Positions 16,159 through 24,850 of a DNA stretch of 64,000 bases are shown here, piece by piece. Where the stretch lies: the NCBI RefSeq assembly GCF_900142015.1, contig NZ_FQZN01000008.1:1-64000 (forward strand), written 5' to 3'. Below the pieces are notes generated by a model. It was given only the letters and a program-made list of their open reading frames with translations, was not told where the DNA came from and did no database searches. The DNA is from Bacteroides stercorirosoris. Its GTDB lineage: Bacteria > Bacteroidota > Bacteroidia > Bacteroidales > Bacteroidaceae. The stretch's first letter is position 1; every line of letters starts with the position of its first letter. Position numbers and translations under genes: made by a program.

Positions 16159-16262
16159 GATATATAAGATTTAAAATGAATAAATCAGTATGCCTTCGCA
16201 TACCCTTAATTTTAGTGAGGCGCAAATTATGAATTTATCAAAAGAAAAGCAATAAATCGACG

Positions 16263-16289
16263 GTGTTACTAAACTATGTTATGTAACAC
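16263..16289. promoter_or_regulatory. Inverted repeat upstream of the amidotransferase-like gene
   Basis: GTGTTAC (16263-16269) and GTAACAC (16283-16289) are perfect 7-bp arms separated by 13 bases. It lies in the divergent gap between the EF-G2 gene and the next gene and could be an operator for either. A weak -7-like TAACTTTA follows at 16315. The regulator is unknown. Confidence 0.45.
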
Positions 16290-16352
16290 ATCACTACTAA
16301 CAGAAAGATTTTCTTAACTTTACAGCGTAAATCACTAATCTTTAAACTTACA

Positions 16353-17153
16353 ATGAAAGCACTGCTATCCGCCACCACGCTATTGATTCTTCTATTGTTC
16401 AGCGGATGCCAATCCAATGGCGCCTCGCACAGGCAACGGCCATTGATCGGCATTTCCTGCTCCCACCCCAATGACTATTCGAGTGCACGAACGACTTACA
16501 CCGAATCTGTGATACAAGCCGGTGGCACCCCGATGCTCATCCCTGTCACAACGGACAGTACGGTTTTGACAGATATCGTCAGCCGACTGGATGCAATTAT
16601 ATTAATAGGAGGGGCTGACATTCACCCTTCTTATTATAATGAAGAACCTATCGAGCAACTGGGGGAGGTTGATTCGCTGCGCGATGTTTACGACATCGCC
16701 CTGATTCGTCTTGCAGCACAGCGCAATATACCGATGTTAGGCATCTGTAGGGGCGAGCAATTGATAAATGTGGCATTCGGCGGAACACTCTATCAGGACA
16801 TACCGGCACAACACCCGGACACTACGGTACGGCATAATCAGGAAGAGCCAAGCAGTGTGCCCACCCACACAGTCCATCTCCTGCAAGGCTCCGCAATAGC
16901 TCAGATTACGGGGCAAACAGAGCTTTTCACTAACACACATCACCACCAAGCTGTGAAACAGGCAGCACCCGGTTTCCGGATTACGGCATGGGCCGCGGAC
17001 AGTATTCCCGAAGCCATTGAAAATATCAACGGAAAGCCCATTTGGGGAGTACAGTTCCATCCGGAAGCATTAACAATGGCAGGCGACAGCATATCTGCCA
17101 GGTTCTTCCACTTTCTGATTGACAAAGCGGCCGCATCTCGAAGAGGTAAATAA
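16353..17153 (+). CDS. Lipoprotein class I glutamine amidotransferase-like hydrolase (peptidase C26)
   Basis: 266 residues. Signal peptide with lipobox FSGC, Cys19, so it should be exported and membrane-anchored. The rest is a gamma-glutamyl-gamma-aminobutyrate hydrolase (PuuD)-like domain: GGADIHPSYYNEE near residue 86, nucleophile Cys132 in GICRGEQ, and catalytic His236/Glu238 in VQFHPEA. Family members hydrolyse gamma-glutamyl bonds. Export suggests a periplasmic or surface substrate such as a gamma-glutamyl peptide or a peptidoglycan fragment (inference). It is monocistronic and followed within 14 bp by a 22-bp-period array. Confidence 0.85.
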   Translation: MKALLSATTLLILLLFSGCQSNGASHRQRPLIGISCSHPNDYSSARTTYTESVIQAGGTPMLIPVTTDSTVLTDIVSRLDAIILIGGADIHPSYYNEEPIEQLGEVDSLRDVYDIALIRLAAQRNIPMLGICRGEQLINVAFGGTLYQDIPAQHPDTTVRHNQEEPSSVPTHTVHLLQGSAIAQITGQTELFTNTHHHQAVKQAAPGFRITAWAADSIPEAIENINGKPIWGVQFHPEALTMAGDSISARFFHFLIDKAAASRRGK

Positions 17154-17166
17154 ACCCTGTGCCTAC

Positions 17167-17342
17167 TCATTCCGAAAGGCACAGGTAAGGCACTTTTGTC
17201 TCCCAGTTAAGACATTTTTGTTTCTCAGTTAAGGCACTCTTGTTTCTTAGGCAAGAAACTGTAGTTTCAATGGGAAGAAAATCTTGTTTCACAGGCAAGG
17301 CACTTTTGTTTCAATTAGAAGAAACTAAATGAAACAAATAAG
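17167..17342. repeat. Tandem repeat array, seven to eight 22-bp units
   Basis: Units begin at 17189, 17211, 17233, 17255, 17277, 17299 and 17321, each exactly 22 bp, with a degenerate unit before (17167). Units start GGCAC or GAAAC, have a central TTGTTTC, and units 1-6 end in AA. Some contain a dyad (GAAAC-TGTA-GTTTC at 17255-17268). The sequence is unrelated to the array at 1697-1872 although the step is the same. It lies between two convergent genes, 14 bp after the stop of the upstream one. Confidence 0.88.
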
Positions 17343-17383
17343 GGCCTGACAAAGCTAAAGTATACCCTCTCCTAATCACAAGA

Positions 17384-17411
17384 AAGGGCGTAATCTTGCG
17401 ACTACACCCTT
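17384..17411. terminator. Weak hairpin between convergent genes
   Basis: AAGGGCGTA (17384-17392) pairs with TACACCCTT (17403-17411), one G-T pair. No T tract follows on either strand. It may end the YhcH-type transcript, about 65 bp after its stop codon. Confidence 0.35.
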
Positions 17412-17476
17412 CCTCTTATCAATAGGCTTATTTTCATAAAATGGAGCTGCTATAATAGATTAGGTACGCGCGCGAA

Positions 17477-18094
17477 TCATATGTAATCCAACTTAATCAC
17501 GATCACCCTTATATTCTGATCTTCCTTATCCGTAGCTATCTTCGCAATATGCCAGTCGGACGGAAAGAACAGGAAAAACTCACCGGGAACGGAATCGATA
17601 AAAGTTGTTTTCGAGAGATCATAATCATAATGAATCACATCCTTTTTCTCACTATACTCGCAATTAACCTTTGAAGACTCATGATCCAGCAATGCAAAAC
17701 GTTCCGTACCCTTCACCACGTATTGCAAGTCGATATGCTTCCGGTGAGACTCGGAACCTCTCTTCTCTAACGGTTCATTCTTGCTATCTTCAACAGAAAC
17801 CACAAGTGATGTTCCTTCTATCGGATGCTTTCCCTTCTCGATAGCAGTCAGGTCGTGCGACGCCAACCAGCGAAAAGCCGCCTTCCATTGTTCCGGATTC
17901 GCTTCGTATTGCGCCTTGAATTCCGCAAGATTTGTAGAAGAATGGGGCTTCGCTTTCAAACCTTCGTTCCAAACCTTTGATTTCACCCATTTCTCCGGAG
18001 AGAGATTCTTAACTTTTTTGCTACTTTGAGCAGAGACAGACAGGCAAACCGCAAGCATACAAGCAGTTGCCAACAACCATTGAATGTGTTTCAT
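17477..18094 (-). CDS. Secreted YhcH/YjgK/YiaL family protein
   Basis: 205 residues. A signal peptide (about residues 1-22, cleavage after SVSA) precedes a DUF386-type beta-barrel. The barrel motif ESHRKHIDLQYVVKG with two His and the later FPSDWHIAKI provide the conserved metal ligands of the family. YhcH/YiaL relatives act on sugar acids or sialic acids in the cytosol (isomerase or epimerase roles are proposed). This one is predicted to be exported and has about 40 extra N-terminal residues, so the function may differ. It is divergent from the GH43-GH35 gene, each with its own -7 element. Confidence 0.82.
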   Translation of the reverse strand: MKHIQWLLATACMLAVCLSVSAQSSKKVKNLSPEKWVKSKVWNEGLKAKPHSSTNLAEFKAQYEANPEQWKAAFRWLASHDLTAIEKGKHPIEGTSLVVSVEDSKNEPLEKRGSESHRKHIDLQYVVKGTERFALLDHESSKVNCEYSEKKDVIHYDYDLSKTTFIDSVPGEFFLFFPSDWHIAKIATDKEDQNIRVIVIKLDYI

Positions 18095-18127
18095 GTTAAA
18101 GATTACTATAATTTCGTTTAATGACTA

Positions 18128-18135
18128 CAAAGATA
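18128..18135 (-). promoter_or_regulatory. -7 element of the YhcH-type gene
   Basis: TATCTTTG on the minus strand, 34 bp before the ATG at 18094. No clear -33 partner. Confidence 0.6.
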
Positions 18136-18216
18136 GAAATAATTAATCGTATTAGTTTGACACAAATGACCTCCTATAATGAATTATTTTTGTAGGTTAA
18201 AGTTGGAGAGCATTCC

Positions 18217-18224
18217 TATCTTTG
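18217..18224 (+). promoter_or_regulatory. -7 element of the GH43-GH35 gene
   Basis: TATCTTTG on the plus strand, 45 bp before the ATG at 18269. A TTTG lies at 18189-18192, 24 bases upstream, a little beyond the usual spacing. Confidence 0.6.
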
Positions 18225-18268
18225 CAACAGAAATATTTTAGAAAACAACTATAAAAACCATTCAAATC

Positions 18269-21200
18269 ATGAGAAACATTTTTTGGAGTATGACATTAGT
18301 GATTGCCTGCTTGCTGGGAGCCTTCACGGCACAAGCGCAAAACCGAGCAACGGCCAACAATGCCATCATACCGGGTGAAGTGTGGAACGACACCGATGGT
18401 AATCCCATCAACGCACATGGCGGTGGCATCCTCTACCATGAAGGAACCTACTACTGGTATGGCGAGTACAAGAAAGGCAAAACCATCCTGCCCGATTGGG
18501 CGACCTGGGAGTGTTATCGCACAGACGTGACCGGCGTAAGTTGCTACTCTTCAAAAGACCTGCTAAACTGGAAGTTCGAAGGCATCGTCCTCCCCGCAGT
18601 GAAGGATGACCAGGGGCACGACCTGCACACCAGCAAAGTACTGGAACGTCCCAAAGTGATTTACAACCCCAAAACAAAGAAGTTTGTGATGTGGGCACAC
18701 GTTGAAAGTGCCGACTATAGCAAAGCCTGCGCCGGAGTAGCCATCAGCGACTCCCCCACCGGAGAGTTCACCTACCTGGGCAGCTTCCGCCCCAACAATG
18801 CGATGAGCCGCGATCAAACCGTTTTCGTGGATGACGACGGCCGCGCCTACCATTTCTATTCTTCCGAAAACAACGCCACCCTGTACATCAGCGAGTTGAC
18901 GGACGACTATCAGAGACCTACCGGACGGTATACCCGCAATTTCATCAAAGAGAGCCGTGAAGCCCCCGCCGTATTCAAGCGCAACGGGAAATACTACATG
19001 CTTTCTTCCGGCTGCACCGGATGGGACCCGAATCAGGCGGAACTGGCCGTAGCGGACTCCATCATGGGCGAATGGAAAACAATAGGTAACCCCTGCACAG
19101 GCACGGATGCCGACAAGACTTTCTATGCCCAAAGCACTTATGTGCAGAAAGTAATGGGTAAGAAAGATATGTATATCGCCCTATTCGACCGCTGGAACAA
19201 AAAGGACTTGGAAAACTCGCGTTACGTATGGCTCCCCTTCTCCTTCGAAGGCGATAAGATTACCATCCCCTGGCGTGACAAGTGGAGTTTCGACAGTTTT
19301 GAAGACCAAGGCCGCTTTGAAGCCGGCAAAGGCACCTTCCTGCTGAACGGCAAACCGTTTGTGGTAAAGGCCGCCGAGTTGCACTATCCGCGCATTCCGA
19401 AACCCTATTGGGATCAACGTATCAAACTTTGCAAGGCACTGGGCATGAACACTGTCTGCCTCTACGTCTTCTGGAACTCCCACGAGCAGCAACCCGGAGT
19501 CTACGACTTCACCGGACAGAACGACCTGGCAGAATTCTGCCGTCTGTGCCAGCAGAACGACATGTATGTCATCCTGCGTCCCGGCCCGTATGTTTGTGCC
19601 GAGTGGGAAATGGGCGGTCTGCCGTGGTGGCTGCTTAAGAAAAAGGATGTCCGCCTGCGCGAATCAGATCCTTACTTCATTGAACGCGTAGCCCTCTTCG
19701 AAGAAGCCGTAGCCAAGCAAGTGAAAGACCTGACTATCGCCAATGGCGGCCCCATCATCATGGTACAGGTAGAAAACGAATACGGTTCTTACGGTGCAGA
19801 CAAAGGATATGTTTCCCAAATCAGAGACATCGTACGCACCCACTTCGGCAATGACATCGCCCTCTTCCAATGCGACTGGGCTTCCAACTTCACCCTGAAC
19901 GGACTGGACGACTTAATCTGGACCATGAACTTCGGTACGGGTGCCAATGTGGACCAGCAATTTGCCAAACTGAAAGAACTCCGTCCGAACAGTCCCTTGA
20001 TGTGTTCCGAGTTCTGGAGCGGCTGGTTCGACAAATGGGGAGCCAACCACGAAACCCGTCCTGCCGAAGACATGATTAAAGGTATCGACGATATGCTTTC
20101 GAGAGGCATTTCATTCAGCCTTTATATGACCCACGGAGGAACAAACTGGGGACACTGGGCAGGCGCCAACTCTCCGGGCTTTGCTCCCGACGTGACTTCC
20201 TACGATTACGACGCGCCCATCAGCGAATCCGGCCAGACCACTCCCAAGTACTGGAAGTTGAGAGAGGCCATGGCCAAATATATGGATGGCGAGAAACAGG
20301 CTAAAGTGCCTGCCTTAATCAAACCCATCAGCATCCCTGCCTTCCAGTTCACAGAAATGGCTCCGTTGTTCGACAATCTGCCTGCCGTCAAAAAGGATGA
20401 GAATATCCGCACGATGGAAGAATACAACCAGGGTTTCGGCAGCATCCTCTACCGCACCGCCCTGCCCGAACTGAAAGCGGGCGCCACTCTCACGGTGAAC
20501 GATGCACACGACTATGCACAGATATTCGTGGATGGAAAGTATATCGGCAAACTCGACCGGAGAAACGGCGAGAAACAACTCGTACTGCCCGCCTGCCCGA
20601 AAGGTGCGCAACTCGACATCCTCGTAGAAGCCATGGGACGCATCAACTTCGGACGCGCCATCAAGGACTTCAAAGGTATCACGAAAAACGTGGAACTGTC
20701 TATGGACATCAACGGCTACCCCTTCTCCTGCGACTTGAAAAACTGGGAAGTATACAACATTGAAGATACTTACAAATTCTACCAAGGTATGAAGTTCCAA
20801 CCCATACAGTCGCTGACGGACAATTTGGGACAACGCATTCCGGGTGTATACCGTGCTAAGTTCCAGGTGAAGAAACCAAGTGATACGTTCCTGAACTTCG
20901 AGACTTGGGGCAAAGGTCTGGTCTATGTGAACGGTTACGCTTTGGGACGTATCTGGGAAATCGGTCCCCAACAGACGCTCTATGTACCGGGTTGCTGGTT
21001 GAAGAAAGGTGAGAATGAAATAGTAGTATTCGACATCGTAGGTCCTAAAGAAGCCAAATCGGAAGGCCTGAGCGAACCGCTTCTCGACCAGCTTCTCATA
21101 CAGAAGCCTTTGACACACCGCAACGAAGGCGAAAACCTGGATTTGTCCGGTGAGAAACCAGCCTTCACGGGAAGTTTCAAGCCGGGTAACGGCTGGCAGG

Positions 21201-21589
21201 AAGTTAAGTTCGACAAACCTGTCACCGGACGCTATGTCTGCCTGGAAGCATTAAATTCACAGGATGGCAAAGACCTGGCCTGCATTGCCGAAATGTACTT
21301 TCTGGATAAGAACGGCGACCGCTTGTCACGCGAGCCCTGGACGGTGAGTTATGCCGACAGCGAAGACGTATCGCACGTGAACCGCTCTGCCGACAAGACT
21401 TTCGACCTGCAGGAGTCTACCTATTGGAGCACTACGGAAGGCAGCCCCTATCCACATAGTATTGTCATCGACCTGGGCGCCACCCACACGCTGACAGGAT
21501 TCCAATGCCTGCCCCGGATGGAAAGCGAAGTTCCGGGCGGCATCAAGGACTTCAAGATATACGTGAAGCCGCAGAATTTCAAATTCTAA
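18269..21589 (+). CDS. GH43-GH35 fusion: galactanase-type propeller plus beta-galactosidase
   Basis: 1106 residues, exported (signal peptide to about residue 23). Residues 35-345 are a GH43 propeller of the exo-beta-1,3-galactanase-like group (NAHGGGILYHEGTYYWYGE, SRDQTVFVDDDG, REAPAVFKRNGKYY; the last Glu is a candidate acid). Residues 355-690 are a GH35 barrel with acid/base Glu504 (VQVENEYG) and nucleophile Glu581 (MCSEFWSGW). Beta-sandwich domains follow, and the last 110 residues resemble an F5/8-type C module (CBM32-like). It would remove terminal beta-galactose from arabinogalactan- or pectin-type chains. Monocistronic with its own promoter and terminator, not in a susC/D cluster. Its N-terminal half is homologous to that of the GH43-GH16 protein at 54175-56073. 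Confidence 0.9.
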   Translation: MRNIFWSMTLVIACLLGAFTAQAQNRATANNAIIPGEVWNDTDGNPINAHGGGILYHEGTYYWYGEYKKGKTILPDWATWECYRTDVTGVSCYSSKDLLNWKFEGIVLPAVKDDQGHDLHTSKVLERPKVIYNPKTKKFVMWAHVESADYSKACAGVAISDSPTGEFTYLGSFRPNNAMSRDQTVFVDDDGRAYHFYSSENNATLYISELTDDYQRPTGRYTRNFIKESREAPAVFKRNGKYYMLSSGCTGWDPNQAELAVADSIMGEWKTIGNPCTGTDADKTFYAQSTYVQKVMGKKDMYIALFDRWNKKDLENSRYVWLPFSFEGDKITIPWRDKWSFDSFEDQGRFEAGKGTFLLNGKPFVVKAAELHYPRIPKPYWDQRIKLCKALGMNTVCLYVFWNSHEQQPGVYDFTGQNDLAEFCRLCQQNDMYVILRPGPYVCAEWEMGGLPWWLLKKKDVRLRESDPYFIERVALFEEAVAKQVKDLTIANGGPIIMVQVENEYGSYGADKGYVSQIRDIVRTHFGNDIALFQCDWASNFTLNGLDDLIWTMNFGTGANVDQQFAKLKELRPNSPLMCSEFWSGWFDKWGANHETRPAEDMIKGIDDMLSRGISFSLYMTHGGTNWGHWAGANSPGFAPDVTSYDYDAPISESGQTTPKYWKLREAMAKYMDGEKQAKVPALIKPISIPAFQFTEMAPLFDNLPAVKKDENIRTMEEYNQGFGSILYRTALPELKAGATLTVNDAHDYAQIFVDGKYIGKLDRRNGEKQLVLPACPKGAQLDILVEAMGRINFGRAIKDFKGITKNVELSMDINGYPFSCDLKNWEVYNIEDTYKFYQGMKFQPIQSLTDNLGQRIPGVYRAKFQVKKPSDTFLNFETWGKGLVYVNGYALGRIWEIGPQQTLYVPGCWLKKGENEIVVFDIVGPKEAKSEGLSEPLLDQLLIQKPLTHRNEGENLDLSGEKPAFTGSFKPGNGWQEVKFDKPVTGRYVCLEALNSQDGKDLACIAEMYFLDKNGDRLSREPWTVSYADSEDVSHVNRSADKTFDLQESTYWSTTEGSPYPHSIVIDLGATHTLTGFQCLPRMESEVPGGIKDFKIYVKPQNFKF

Positions 21590-21607
21590 CCTGATTCATA
21601 TAAACCG

Positions 21608-21650
21608 AAAAGCGGTTATCATCCTTATGATGATAACCGCTTATTCTTTA
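21608..21650 (+). terminator. Terminator of the GH43-GH35 gene
   Basis: AGCGGTTATCATC (21611-21623) and GATGATAACCGCT (21629-21641) form a perfect 13-bp stem with a 5-nt loop, followed by TATTCTTTAT. Confidence 0.85.
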
Positions 21651-21914
21651 TACCTATTGAAAACTCCTAAAACTATTAACTACCCTTCGTTAACCCATAA
21701 CCTAAACTTAGCCAATCCTTTGTAAAACAATTCTATTATATCTCAAACTAATCCTACCTTATCAAGATTCAACCTGTCTTTTACTCTTCGTAACCGACAT
21801 TGCAAATGTACGGTGAAAAAATGAATTCCAGGTAGCACAATTGTTTCATAAAAGGTGATAATTCGGTCAAAATAAAGGGAAGACCCGGTAAAAATTGGTT
21901 TTATACCAAACCAA
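21651..21914. other. Convergent intergenic region with an orphan -7 element
   Basis: No gene is seen. The minus strand has a full -7 element TACATTTG at 21810-21803 with no gene downstream in that direction except the antisense 3' end of GH35. A GH115 terminator lies at the right end. Confidence 0.4.
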
Positions 21915-21915
21915 T
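21887..21915 (-). terminator. Terminator of susC-susD-GH115
   Basis: On the minus strand ATTGGTTT pairs with AAACCAAT around GGTATA and is followed by TTTTT. The first stem base overlaps the GH115 stop codon, giving an unusually short 3' untranslated region. Confidence 0.8.
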
Positions 21916-24815
21916 CATTCCACTATTGTTATTTCAGGTCCGAGATAAGAGCGCTTCATTCCTCCCATATCTATCACAACCTTTTGAATAATCATACCCG
22001 GATCAGAGCATATCAACTTCAAAGTATGTCTGCCCGGTTTATCTATATTTAAGGTTACAGCATTTATCGTGCTGTTGCGATACACATTTTCCCGCCATTC
22101 GCCTGAATATTCTTTTGCATTATTCGAGGCATATTTCAATAAGCCATCATCTATCATTATGCCGAAGCAAGTGCCACGTTCCGAATTCACCGGAAAAACA
22201 GGTAATGCATACGTATAAACCGTTACTGAACCGGCATTAAAAGTATAAAAATCATATTCCACTTTGGCAGCCTGTCTGGAACGACGTGGATTCTGAACAG
22301 GTTTTGTAGCCTCTCCCAGTTGTATACACTGGTTCTCATATCCCAATCCCTCTATTACTTTCATTTTTATATCTTCATTCTCCACTTTTCTATGAAATTT
22401 TCCCGGATTGATAGATACACAACCATTATCCTCCACATACCATCCTTTCAACTCGCCGGCTGTAGGATAAGCAGGATTGAAAACAGGCAAATAAATCTTT
22501 TCCTGATTGCTGCCGGATATAATATCAATTTCACCCGTTACCCTTTCTCCTACCGGAACTTTCGACCAGTCAACAGATACAATAATCCGTTCTTGCAGAA
22601 GAGTGGTTCCACTCTGCCTGCTGAGTTTGATCCACGAATCCGAAATTTTAGCATTCCACGTAAATGCTTGTTCTCCTATATTATACAATTCAATAAAAGA
22701 TTCTTTCCGGGTATAAGGATTTACGCAAGGAAGGACATTCAATGTAATCTTTCCCAAAGGAGAGTCCTGTCCCGGAAGAAAAACACGCATTTCTGCTTTC
22801 TGCGGTACATCGATGGTCGTTACCGGTGGCATCTTCTGATAAGTAGCAGTCCATCCGGGTGCCAGAGCCATCATATGGTTCCATTTACCATTAAGCAGGG
22901 AGTTATACTTACCGGTATAATAATCGATACTATCATGATAAGCCTTTGTTCTATCAGCCAAATAGTTGGTTGCCGCACGTCCTTGACGCGCGTACCATCT
23001 GTTCTGCTGCGCAGTCAGCATTTTCTTGTTCATAAGCGCCGCTCCCTTCACAGGATAGAAAACCAGCTCATAAAAAGCAGCCTTATAAGATTCCGGCAAC
23101 GTGTTCCATATCTTTTCGCTCTTATCAGAAATACGGTCGTACTCTTGCATTCTGTCTTCTGCTTCATTATAATTTGCAAAAGAAAAGTCTGTATCCGTCA
23201 TTCTTTCCTGAGCATGTTCATTATTCCATTCATATCCCCATCCCATTGCCTCCGGTTTGTGCTGGAAACCTAAATGATAATAACTGTTCATTATATCGTC
23301 AATATCTTCCCTATACTTTTCACCAAATACGGAAGCCAGAAAGTCCACCTGATGATTGTTTATATTATCAAAATTGAATTTATCAATGTCCCAGGCCATA
23401 TCCAGAAATGTTTTCATACCCAATTCACCCGGTTTGATGTCTCCCACATTCAGTAACCAATAGCGTTTTGCTCCGGTATCATAAGCCTTGCGCATTTCTT
23501 CGAACATCAATGCCGGAGGAGTTGTATTCAACCATAAATAGTCATGCGGCTCGCCCAAATATGAAATATGATAATATACGCCCGATCCGCCTTTACGGTT
23601 TCTTTCTTCCTTATTATTCAATCGTTTGATATAACCGAAATTATCATCCGGCCAAACCAACATAATGTCTTCCGGAAGCCTCAACCCTCTTTCATAGATA
23701 TCAAGCACTTCTTTATAGGGAACAAAAATCTGAGGGATAGAGTCAAGAGGAGAATCTACATGTTGCTTCAAAATACCTCTTTGGTCAGCAATGACCTCCT
23801 CTACCAAGCTGACTTCTTTATCTTTGGGAACACCTACGAGTCCGGCGTCATGAATACCACGCATAGCAATCGTATAAATGTTCTCATAGGGGGCATTCTC
23901 GGAAACCCGTCGGTCGAGTATCTTATTGATTCCTCCTTTGTTAGTTATATAATTCCATTCTCCCATTGTTTTTTTATCCCACTCCGTCACATTATTAAAG
24001 AGTAACGGTTCGCAATGAGAAGAACTCATTATAATTCCATAACTATCAGCAACTAATTTGTTTTCAGGATATTTATTGAAAGCACCCGAAGAAGGATGCA
24101 TCGCAGGTGCCAGCATATTACCTTTCATCCGCAGAATCAGTTCACACACCTTAGCATAAGTTTTCGGTCCGATGTCGCCCAGTTCTTTATCAAACGTTTT
24201 TCCGGCCCACGGAGTTATTCCCCAACCTTCATCATTAATAAAGATACCCCTGTACTGAACAGACGGGGCCTGAGAAACATAGTTTATGTTCTCAATATAT
24301 AATTGAGACTTTCTTTTTGTTGGCACATCGGCCCACCAGTACAAAGGAGACACTCCTATAGCCTCTGACAGTGTGAATACGCCATAGGCTGTGCCACGCC
24401 TGTCGCATCCGGCAATGACAAGCACTTTTTTCAGTCCTTTGGCAGGATCATCTATCGTTTTAACAACAAACTGTTCCCAACCACCACGAATAGCAGACAC
24501 ATCTAATTGTCCCTCTGCCACCAACCGGTCAATGAAAGTATTATGTCCCACTGTTCCCACAACAACAGCATACTCCGAAGAAACCTTTTTCGAAGAAACA
24601 GACACCTTCTTATCAGTCACCCGCTTTATATCTTCAGCCAGAAGACAAGCTGTTTTTTCTACTACACCATAATCTCCGGCATCATAATAAATCACTGTCT
24701 TATGGGAAGACACTAACGGAAAGGCCGTCATGCCTCCGGTTTCTTTAACAATAATCTGTCCCCAGCATATTACCGGAAGAAACATAGACATGAATACAAA
24801 CCAAAATCTCATCAT
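21915..24815 (-). CDS. GH115 alpha-glucuronidase
   Basis: 966 residues with a signal peptide (to about residue 19, CWG/Q). The body matches GH115: an N-terminal alpha/beta domain (TAYGVFTLSEAIGVSPLYWWADVP), a barrel with RGIFINDEGWGITPW, LAPAMHPSSGAF, SSSHCEPLL, VWPDDNFGYIKRL and YYHISYLGEPHDYLWLNT, then helical and beta-sandwich C-terminal domains. It removes terminal (4-O-methyl-)glucuronic acid from xylan or arabinogalactan side chains. A B. thetaiotaomicron GH115 is known to act on decorated arabinogalactans, which fits the neighbours here. Third gene of susC-susD-GH115, 35 bp after susD. Localisation is periplasmic or outer membrane (no lipobox). Confidence 0.92.
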   Translation of the reverse strand: MMRFWFVFMSMFLPVICWGQIIVKETGGMTAFPLVSSHKTVIYYDAGDYGVVEKTACLLAEDIKRVTDKKVSVSSKKVSSEYAVVVGTVGHNTFIDRLVAEGQLDVSAIRGGWEQFVVKTIDDPAKGLKKVLVIAGCDRRGTAYGVFTLSEAIGVSPLYWWADVPTKRKSQLYIENINYVSQAPSVQYRGIFINDEGWGITPWAGKTFDKELGDIGPKTYAKVCELILRMKGNMLAPAMHPSSGAFNKYPENKLVADSYGIIMSSSHCEPLLFNNVTEWDKKTMGEWNYITNKGGINKILDRRVSENAPYENIYTIAMRGIHDAGLVGVPKDKEVSLVEEVIADQRGILKQHVDSPLDSIPQIFVPYKEVLDIYERGLRLPEDIMLVWPDDNFGYIKRLNNKEERNRKGGSGVYYHISYLGEPHDYLWLNTTPPALMFEEMRKAYDTGAKRYWLLNVGDIKPGELGMKTFLDMAWDIDKFNFDNINNHQVDFLASVFGEKYREDIDDIMNSYYHLGFQHKPEAMGWGYEWNNEHAQERMTDTDFSFANYNEAEDRMQEYDRISDKSEKIWNTLPESYKAAFYELVFYPVKGAALMNKKMLTAQQNRWYARQGRAATNYLADRTKAYHDSIDYYTGKYNSLLNGKWNHMMALAPGWTATYQKMPPVTTIDVPQKAEMRVFLPGQDSPLGKITLNVLPCVNPYTRKESFIELYNIGEQAFTWNAKISDSWIKLSRQSGTTLLQERIIVSVDWSKVPVGERVTGEIDIISGSNQEKIYLPVFNPAYPTAGELKGWYVEDNGCVSINPGKFHRKVENEDIKMKVIEGLGYENQCIQLGEATKPVQNPRRSRQAAKVEYDFYTFNAGSVTVYTYALPVFPVNSERGTCFGIMIDDGLLKYASNNAKEYSGEWRENVYRNSTINAVTLNIDKPGRHTLKLICSDPGMIIQKVVIDMGGMKRSYLGPEITIVE

Positions 24816-24850
24816 AACATAAACTATATTTTAATTACTACTTATCATCT

